A stretch of DNA of 64,000 nt from Streptomyces sp. JJ66 (GTDB lineage Bacteria; Actinomycetota; Actinomycetes; Streptomycetales; Streptomycetaceae): positions 133,548-197,547 of the forward strand of contig NZ_JAEVFI010000008.1 in assembly GCF_019303495.1 (NCBI RefSeq). Direction: 5' to 3'. A program made the position numbers and the translations under genes. This document shows, piece by piece, positions 58,297-64,000 of the stretch (within the stretch, counting starts at the first letter, position 1; each line of letters opens with the position of its first letter). A model generated the notes under the pieces. It had not been told where the DNA came from. It did no database searches and was given only the letters and a program-made list of their open reading frames with translations.

Positions 58297-59112
58297 TCAG
58301 CCGTGCGGCGCCCCAGCGGTCAGCGCCGCCCAGTCCCGCAACACCCGCTCGGGCGATCCCACCACCACCCAGTACCCCGGGGTGCCACCGGCCGCCCGCA
58401 GTTCCGCACGCCCCGGCCTGTCGTGCCCGGAGCCCGCCCCCGGCGAGCCTTCCCGCACCGTCAACCGCGCGGGCAGCGGCCGCCCGGGACCGACCAGATG
58501 GGACCCGGCCGCGGCCACCACCAGCTGGACCGGCCCCAGCCCACCGCCGCCCGCCTCCGCGCGCGTCAAGTTCCGCACCCGCGCGTCCGCCGTCAGCTCC
58601 GAGCGCAGCAGCCACGGGCCGCCACCACCCGCCTGCCGCTCCCACCACAGCGGCGGGCCGTCCCGGCGCAGCAGAACCCCTCCGGGCGTACGCAACCGCA
58701 CCTCCCCGCGCCGCGTCACCACCACCCGCACCCGCTGCGAGACCACCCGCCAGCCGGAGTCGGCGTCCGGCTCCAGCGTCGCCCGCCCATCCGGCTCCCG
58801 GACGCCGTTCACCGCCGCCCCGCCCGCCTCCGGCTCCGACCCGTCCCAGCCCAGGAACACCGCGCCCCCGACCGTCACCCGCACCCGCAGCACCGACCGC
58901 TCGAACCGCACCCTGCCGCCACCGGGCTCCGGCTCGGCCCCCAGCACCACCCCCGGCGCCCGCGCCCGCAGCCGCTCCCCACCGCGCGCACTGAGCACCC
59001 CGAGCCTGCCGAAACCTGCCCACCGAGCCCGGCGGGCCGTCGGCGCGACGCCCAATCGCTCGAACCACGCCCCGCGCCACCCCGCCGGCTGCCCCAGGCC
59101 CCCTGCGTCCAT
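58297..59112 (-). pseudogene. N-terminal remnant of a GH31 alpha-glucosidase-like protein
   Basis: An intact 271-codon frame whose product matches the non-catalytic N-terminal beta-domain of Streptomyces GH31 enzymes: FERSVLRVRVTVGGAVFLGW, DGSEPEAG, GEVRLRTPGGVLLRRDGPPL, GSGHDRPGRAELRA and a terminal YWVVVGSPERVLRDWAALTG-like segment (here ending ALTAGAPHG). In full-length enzymes (about 750-800 aa) the next residues begin the catalytic barrel; here the frame stops. A loop before PVQLVVAAAGSHL also appears deleted. It has no catalytic residues and is either a decayed gene or a repurposed carbohydrate-binding protein. Family identity comes from motif memory. Confidence 0.5.
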
Positions 59113-59340
59113 GCCGCTCAGCCTGCCACCCTGCCGCACCTTGCGCGCCACCGTTCAACCGGCGTTCACCACCACGACCCCGGGACGTCGCACCCCTGCC
59201 CAGACCTCGACCGGGAGTGGCGCCCCTGGTGCGGCGGATCATCACATGGCATCGTCCTGGACAGCACGCGTCACGCGCACACCCCGCTCGTGCGCGTACA
59301 CGCACGCACACCCTCGCGTACACCGTCCGGGAGCCGCCCC

Positions 59341-61356
59341 ATGACCGCCGAAGCAACCGCGCCCCAGCCCCGCCCCCTGTGGCAGCCGGGACCCGACCGC
59401 ATCGCGCGCGCCCAGCTCACCCGCTTCCACACCTGGGCCGCCCAGCGGCACGGCGCGCCCGCTGCCCACCCCGGCGACCCGGCCGCGAGCTACGCGGCTT
59501 TGCACCGCTGGTCCGTCCAGGAGCTGGCCGCCTTCTGGCAGGCGGTCACCGAATGGTTCGACGTCCGCTTCTCCACCCCGTACGACACCGTGCTCGCCGA
59601 GCGTGCGATGCCCGGTGCCCGCTGGTTCCCCGGCGCCACCCTCAACTATGCCGAACACGCCCTGCGCGCCGCCGAGGACCCGGCCCGCGCCCGGGAAGCG
59701 GCCCTCGTGCACGTTGACGAGCGCCAGGAGCCGCAACCGGTCAGCTGGGCCGAGCTGCGCCGCCAGGTCGCCTCGCTCGCCGCCGAACTGCGCCGCCTGG
59801 GGGTACGTCCCGGCGACCGCGTCAGCGGCTACCTGCCCAACATCCCCCAGGCCGCCATCGCCCTGCTGGCCACCGCGGCCGTCGGCGGCGTGTGGACCTC
59901 CTGCGCCCCCGACTTCGGCGCCCGCAGCGTGCTCGACCGCTTCCAGCAGGTCGAACCCGTGGTGCTCATCACCGTGGACGGCTACCGTTACGGCGGCAAG
60001 GAGCACCGCCGCACCGACACCGTGGCCGAACTGCGCCGCGAGCTGCCCACGCTGCGCGCGGTCGTCCACATCCCGCTGCTGGGGACCGCCGCCCCCGACG
60101 GCGCGCTGGAGTGGGACACGCTGACCGCCGCCGACACCGAGCCGGTCTTCGAGCAGGTCCCCTTCGACCACCCGCTGTGGGTGCTCTACTCCTCCGGCAC
60201 GACCGGCCTGCCCAAGGCCATCGTCCAGTCCCAGGGCGGCATCCTCCTCGAACACCTCAAGCAGCTCGGCCTGCACTGCGACCTCGGGCCCGCCGACCGC
60301 TTCTTCTGGTACACCTCCACCGGCTGGATGATGTGGAACTTCCTCATCTCCGGCCTGCTCACCGGCACCACCGTCATCACCTACGACGGCAGCCCCGGCC
60401 ACCCCGCCACCGACGCCCAGTGGCGCGTCGCCGAACGCACCGGCGCCACCTTCTACGGCACCTCCGCCGCCTACGTCATGGCCTGCCGCAAGGCCGGCGT
60501 CCACCCCGGCCGCGACGCCGACCTCTCCGCCCTGCGCTGCGTCGCCACCACCGGCTCACCGCTGCCGCCCGACGGTTTCCGCTGGCTCCACGACGAGGTG
60601 GCTACCGACCTGTGGATCGCCTCCGTCAGCGGCGGCACCGATGTGTGCAGCTGCTTCGCCGGCGCCGTACCGACCCTGCCCGTGCACACCGGTGAACTCC
60701 AGGCCCCGTGCCTGGGCACCGACCTGCAGTCCTGGGACCCGCACGGCAAGCCGCTCATCGGCGAGGTCGGGGAACTCGTCGTCACCGCCCCCATGCCCTC
60801 GATGCCGGTGAGGTTCTGGAACGACCCCGACGGGACCCGCTACCGCGACAGCTACTTCGAGATGTACCCCGGCGTGTGGCGGCACGGAGACTGGATCACC
60901 CTGACCGACCGAGGCTCCGTCATCATCCACGGCCGCTCCGACTCCACGCTCAACCGCCAGGGCGTGCGCATGGGCTCCGCCGACATCTACGAGGTCGTCG
61001 AACGCCTGCCGCAGATCCGCGAGTCCCTGGTCATCGGCGTCGAGGAACCCGGCGGCGGCTACTGGATGCCGCTGTTCGTCCACCTCGCCGAAGGCGCCGC
61101 CCTGGACGGCGCCCTGCGCGAGACCGTCAAACGCACCCTCCGCGAACAGCTCTCACCCCGTCACGTGCCAGACGAGATCATCGAGATCACGGCCGTCCCA
61201 CACACGCTGACCGGCAAACGCCTGGAAGTCCCCGTCAAACGGCTGCTCCAGGGAACCCCGCTCGACCAGTGCGTCAACCCCGGCTCCGTCGACGATGTCG
61301 AACTCCTGCGCGTCTACGAACGCCTCGGACGCGAGCGCGCTGCCACCCACGACTGA
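59341..61356 (+). CDS. Acetoacetyl-CoA synthetase
   Basis: A 671-aa ANL-superfamily adenylating enzyme with the AACS N-terminal domain (EWFDVRFSTPYDTVLAERAM). Core motifs are WVLYSSGTTGLPKAIVQSQG (A3 phosphate loop), TSTGWMMWNFLISGLL (A4/A5 region), RHGDWITLTDRGSVIIHGRS (A7 Asp and A8 hinge) and PHTLTGKRLEVPVK with the A10 catalytic Lys. It activates acetoacetate to acetoacetyl-CoA using ATP, for ketone utilisation or polyketide/PHB precursor supply. ATG 59341 has GGGAG upstream. It is monocistronic; a terminator hairpin follows. Confidence 0.92.
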   Translation: MTAEATAPQPRPLWQPGPDRIARAQLTRFHTWAAQRHGAPAAHPGDPAASYAALHRWSVQELAAFWQAVTEWFDVRFSTPYDTVLAERAMPGARWFPGATLNYAEHALRAAEDPARAREAALVHVDERQEPQPVSWAELRRQVASLAAELRRLGVRPGDRVSGYLPNIPQAAIALLATAAVGGVWTSCAPDFGARSVLDRFQQVEPVVLITVDGYRYGGKEHRRTDTVAELRRELPTLRAVVHIPLLGTAAPDGALEWDTLTAADTEPVFEQVPFDHPLWVLYSSGTTGLPKAIVQSQGGILLEHLKQLGLHCDLGPADRFFWYTSTGWMMWNFLISGLLTGTTVITYDGSPGHPATDAQWRVAERTGATFYGTSAAYVMACRKAGVHPGRDADLSALRCVATTGSPLPPDGFRWLHDEVATDLWIASVSGGTDVCSCFAGAVPTLPVHTGELQAPCLGTDLQSWDPHGKPLIGEVGELVVTAPMPSMPVRFWNDPDGTRYRDSYFEMYPGVWRHGDWITLTDRGSVIIHGRSDSTLNRQGVRMGSADIYEVVERLPQIRESLVIGVEEPGGGYWMPLFVHLAEGAALDGALRETVKRTLREQLSPRHVPDEIIEITAVPHTLTGKRLEVPVKRLLQGTPLDQCVNPGSVDDVELLRVYERLGRERAATHD

Positions 61357-61368
61357 TTGACCCACCCG

Positions 61369-61406
61369 ACGCGCCCGCCCCACCAGCACCGGTGCGGCGG
61401 GCGCGT
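61369..61406. terminator. Hairpin terminator between AACS and ptsI
   Basis: ACGCGCCCGCC (61369-61379) pairs with GGCGGGCGCGT (61396-61406), followed by TT. The loop contains the palindrome CACCGGTG. It serves the convergent AACS and ptsI transcripts. Confidence 0.7.
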
Positions 61407-61426
61407 TCCCGTTCACCCGGGCGGCG

Positions 61427-63097
61427 TCACTCTCCGGAGAGCACACCCTGAGCCGCGCGCCGCGCCTCCTCGGCGCTCTGGGCCGCCCGCGCCGCCGCCG
61501 CGGCCCGCTCGCACTGCGCGAGCGTATGCCGCGCCAGCCTCGCGCGGACGTAGGGGATCGCGGAGGCACCCATGGACAGGCTGGTCACCCCCAGCCCCGT
61601 CAGGACACAGGCGAGCAGCGGGTCGGACGCCGCCTCACCGCACACCCCACAGCTCTTGCCCTCCGCCTTCGCCGCCTCGGCCGACAGCGCCACCAGGTCC
61701 AGCAACGCGGGCTGCCACGGGTCCTGCCACCGCGCCACGGCCCCCACCTGGCGGTCGGCCGCGAACGTGTACTGCGCCAGGTCGTTGGTGCCCAGCGACA
61801 GGAACTCCACCTCCTGCAACACCGACCGCGCCCGCAGCGCCGCCGACGGGATCTCCACCATCGCCCCGAACTTGGCATCCAGCCCCGCTTCCCGACAGGC
61901 GTCGGCGAAAGCCCGGGCGTCCGCCCGGTCGGCGACCATCGGTGCCATGACCTCCAGATACACGGCAAGCCCCTCCGCTGCCTTCGCCAGCGCGGTCAGC
62001 TGCGTGCGCAGCACCTCCGGGTGATCCAGCAGCGTCCGCAGGCCCCGCACGCCCAGCGCCGGGTTCGGCTCCTCGCCGGGGGTGAGGAACTCCAGCGGCT
62101 TGTCCGCGCCCGCGTCCAGCACGCGGACCACCACCCGCCCCTGCGGGAACGCCTCCAGCACCTGGCGGTAGGCGGCCACCTGCTTCTCCTCCGACGGCGC
62201 CCGCTTGTTGTCGTCCAGGAACAGGAACTCCGTGCGGAACAGGCCCACCCCCTCCGCCCCGGCTTCCACAGCCGCGGGCACGTCCGCCGGACCGCCCACG
62301 TTCGCCAGCAGCGGCACCTTGTGCCCGTCCGACGTCGCGCCCGGGCCCGACGAGGCCGCCAGCGCCGCCCTGCGCTCGGCCGCGACCCGCGCCAGCTCCT
62401 CGCGCCGCGCCTCATCCGGGCCCACGACGACCTCGCCACTGCTGCCATCCACCGCTACGACCTCGCCCTCGGCCAGCTCCCCGGCTCCGCGCAGCGCCAC
62501 TACGGCCGGTACCCCCAGCGCCCGCGCCAGGATCGCGCTGTGACTGGTCGGCCCGCCTTCCTCGGTGACGAAGCCCAGCACCAGTGCCGGGTCCAGGAGT
62601 GCCGTGTCGGCCGGGGCGAGGTCGCGGGCGACCAGCACGTACGGCTCGTCGCTGTCCGGCACACCCGGCATGGGCACGCCCAGCAGGCGCGCCACGAGGC
62701 GGTTGCGCACGTCGTCCAGGTCGGCCACCCGCCCGGCCAGGTATTCACCGGCCCCGGCCAGCAGCTCCCGGTACGTGGAGAACGCGTCGTACACGGCCCG
62801 CTCGGCCGTACTGCCCACCGTGATCCGCCGCTCCACGTCGGCGATCAGCTCCGGGTCCCGCGCCATCAGCGCTTGCGCCTCCAGTACGGCCTGCGCCTCG
62901 CCACCGGCGAGGTTGCCGCGCGCGGTGAGGTCAGCGGCGACCGCCTCCACGGCCTGCCGGGCGCGCTGCTGCTCGCGCGGGGCCTCCTCAGCGTCGATCT
63001 GCTTCGCCGGCGGTTCCAGCACGGCTGTGCCCATGTGCCGTACCTGCCCGATGGCGACGCCGTGGCTCACGCCGACGCCCTGCAGCTTGGTCTCCAT
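61427..63097 (-). CDS. ptsI: Phosphoenolpyruvate-protein phosphotransferase (PTS Enzyme I)
   Basis: A 556-aa Enzyme I. The N-terminal HPr-binding/phospho-His domain has EEGGPTSHSAILARALGVPA with the active-site His near residue 190; the PEP-binding barrel contains GLFRTEFLFLD, RVLDAGADKPLEFL, SLGTNDLAQYTF and GVCGEAASDP with the catalytic Cys. It starts PTS sugar uptake by moving phosphate from PEP to HPr. It lies 91 nt downstream of crr on the same strand. In this window DhaM is another final recipient of its phosphate through HPr. No ptsH is present. Confidence 0.96.
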   Translation of the reverse strand: METKLQGVGVSHGVAIGQVRHMGTAVLEPPAKQIDAEEAPREQQRARQAVEAVAADLTARGNLAGGEAQAVLEAQALMARDPELIADVERRITVGSTAERAVYDAFSTYRELLAGAGEYLAGRVADLDDVRNRLVARLLGVPMPGVPDSDEPYVLVARDLAPADTALLDPALVLGFVTEEGGPTSHSAILARALGVPAVVALRGAGELAEGEVVAVDGSSGEVVVGPDEARREELARVAAERRAALAASSGPGATSDGHKVPLLANVGGPADVPAAVEAGAEGVGLFRTEFLFLDDNKRAPSEEKQVAAYRQVLEAFPQGRVVVRVLDAGADKPLEFLTPGEEPNPALGVRGLRTLLDHPEVLRTQLTALAKAAEGLAVYLEVMAPMVADRADARAFADACREAGLDAKFGAMVEIPSAALRARSVLQEVEFLSLGTNDLAQYTFAADRQVGAVARWQDPWQPALLDLVALSAEAAKAEGKSCGVCGEAASDPLLACVLTGLGVTSLSMGASAIPYVRARLARHTLAQCERAAAAARAAQSAEEARRAAQGVLSGE

Positions 63098-63188
63098 CTC
63101 ACCCGTCTCCGGTTCGGTGCGGTGACGCCGTCACCGCGATGCGTCCTAGGGGGGCCGGCCCCGGCAGGTTGCCGAGAGGCGCGTACGG

Positions 63189-63638
63189 TCAGCTCCAGGT
63201 GAACAGCGCCGCGCCGACGGCGATGTCGCCGTCCTCCACCATTTCGGAGAGCGCGTCGGCGGACGCCTCCAGCGCCACCACCGGACTGACCGGGGACTTT
63301 CCCGCCCGCTCTACTGCGGCCGGGTCCCACCGCACGATGGCGTCGCCCCGCTTGACGGTGTCGCCCTTGGCGGCGAGCAGCTCGAAGCCCTCACCGTTCA
63401 GCTGCACCGTGTCGATCCCCAGATGCGTCAGGACGCCGTGGCCCTCTGTGTCGACGATGACGAAGGCGTGCGCGTGCAGCGACACGATCACTCCGTCCAC
63501 CGGGGCGACGGCGACCGTCGCCTCGCGCGCGGGATCGACAGCGGTACCGGGGCCCACCATGGAGCCGGAGAAAACGGGGTCGGGCACAGCCGCGAGCCCA
63601 ACGACGCGTCCAGCCAGCGGGGACGTCACGTTCGTCAT
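63189..63638 (-). CDS. crr: PTS glucose-type EIIA component (Crr)
   Basis: A 149-aa single-domain EIIA-Glc protein: SPLAGRVVGLAAVPDPVFSG, PVDGVIVSLHAHAFVIV (first active-site His) and GHGVLTHLGIDTVQLNGEGF (phospho-acceptor His). It accepts phosphate from HPr and passes it to EIIB domains of sugar permeases such as GlcNAc PtsG/NagE types; in Streptomyces it is encoded with ptsI. ATG 63638. It lies directly next to the rRNA operon promoter region, transcribed away from it. Confidence 0.95.
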   Translation of the reverse strand: MTNVTSPLAGRVVGLAAVPDPVFSGSMVGPGTAVDPAREATVAVAPVDGVIVSLHAHAFVIVDTEGHGVLTHLGIDTVQLNGEGFELLAAKGDTVKRGDAIVRWDPAAVERAGKSPVSPVVALEASADALSEMVEDGDIAVGAALFTWS

Positions 63639-64000
63639 GGGGATGCCTCCAGGGTGCGGTGTCGTCCAGCCGCCTCTGCCTGTCCCGGGCGGCGTGCGTT
63701 CAGCAGCCTAAGTCATGGAGTGACCGATTCCGTATGGGCGTGCGGCCGTTCACCCGGAGCGCGATTTGCGTCGCCGGTACGGGCCGCTGTACTGTCATCC
63801 ACCTGCCCGACACCAAGCGTGTAGCGGGCGGACTCCAACGAATCCAGACTTTCAGGCCGGATAATCTCCAGCCTTTCGTTTCCTGCCGGTTGCGGGAATC
63901 GGGTCGGGAAACCGGCCGGAAAGAGTCTGGTAAAGTCGGAGACACCGAAGGGAAGCGCCCGGAGGATCGCCTGGAAGGGTGTCCGAAGGAAGCGTCCGTT
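63639..64000 (+). promoter_or_regulatory. rRNA operon promoter region and 5' leader (16S gene beyond window)
   Basis: From about 63925 the sequence (TCTGGTAAAGTCGGA... CCGAAGGGAAGCGCCCGGAG ... AAGGAAGCGTCCGTT at the edge) matches my memory of the conserved Streptomyces rrn leader, which normally runs on into CCTTGAGAACTCAACAG before 16S. A good promoter lies upstream: TTGCGT (63766-63771), 18-bp spacer, TACTGT (63790-63795). TAAAGT (63931-63936) would be the -10 of a later tandem promoter. The crr promoter must also lie in 63639-63750. No protein gene is seen. Confidence 0.8.

Noticed and set aside
57319..59340. Long open extension before acetoacetyl-CoA synthetase (plus strand)
   Set aside because: Antisense to VanX and the GH31 remnant, with His/Arg/Pro-rich composition; AACS starts at ATG 59341 after a GGGAG.
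1..64000. CRISPR arrays, tRNA genes, insertion sequences, prophage or integrase genes
   Set aside because: I looked for direct-repeat/spacer arrays, cloverleaf-like sequences, transposase motifs and att-type repeats and saw none; the only tandem repeats are the short ones listed.

Overview
The window is very GC-rich actinobacterial chromosome, almost certainly from Streptomyces or a close relative. The evidence is the strong G/C third-position bias, frequent GTG starts, many TANNNT promoters placed 6-7 bases before the start codon (leaderless genes), a conservon (cvnABC), an NsdA-like regulator, many actinomycete-only DUF families, and a Streptomyces-type rRNA operon leader at the right edge. 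I see no tRNA, CRISPR array, insertion sequence, integrase or prophage gene.

Layout. 1-7.7 kb: N-acetylglucosamine kinase-type gene (cut by the edge), ung, a ferredoxin-NADP reductase whose 3' end is fused out of frame to the tail of a BNR/sialidase-like gene, a TetR regulator, an M56 peptidase with a DUF5134 membrane protein, VOC, GNAT and GDPD genes. 8-11.3 kb: a tightly overlapping DUF6421-SDR-threonine aldolase-like operon. 11.4-14.8 kb: plsC-type acyltransferase, thioredoxin-like gene, etfB-etfA. 14.9-25.8 kb: DUF6986/HpcH-type aldolase, ROK kinase, a TmrB-like/NUDIX fusion, M20 dipeptidase, geranylgeranyl reductase-type flavoprotein, DUF4442 thioesterase divergent from a ROK regulator, an RsbW-type ATPase and a cysteine-synthase-like PLP enzyme. 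25.9-33.8 kb: a polytopic protein carrying split alpha/beta-hydrolase motifs, a beta-helix/AAA+ fusion, a cNMP-binding protein, a DUF6643 protein and a MurI-like racemase. 34-36 kb: dhaKLM, a PEP-dependent dihydroxyacetone kinase. 36-45 kb: ACT protein, APH-type kinase, NsdA-like regulator, PAS-PP2C phosphatase, HEAT-repeat protein, GT4 glycosyltransferase.

45.07-52.2 kb holds the most interesting locus: a three-gene operon of a 507-aa helical protein, a 307-aa putative winged-helix protein and a 1532-aa SMC/Rad50-like coiled-coil ATPase. The order and sizes resemble kleisin-kite-SMC (MksFEB / Wadjet JetABC), but no JetD/MksG nuclease lies nearby, the family assignment rests on architecture only, and the ATPase has Asn where the Walker B glutamate is expected. 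It is followed by cvnABC without the usual cvnD GTPase.

56.4-64 kb: GlpF-type aquaglyceroporin, VanX-type dipeptidase, an N-terminal remnant of a GH31 glycosidase, acetoacetyl-CoA synthetase, ptsI and crr, then the promoter/leader of an rRNA operon whose 16S gene should begin just outside the window. Enzyme I (ptsI) and DhaKLM in one window imply that PEP phosphate can flow EI - HPr (encoded elsewhere) - DhaM - DhaL/DhaK. Several loci carry deletion scars (fprA/BNR, GH31, a short LRR-like ORF), suggesting recent loss of carbohydrate-related genes.
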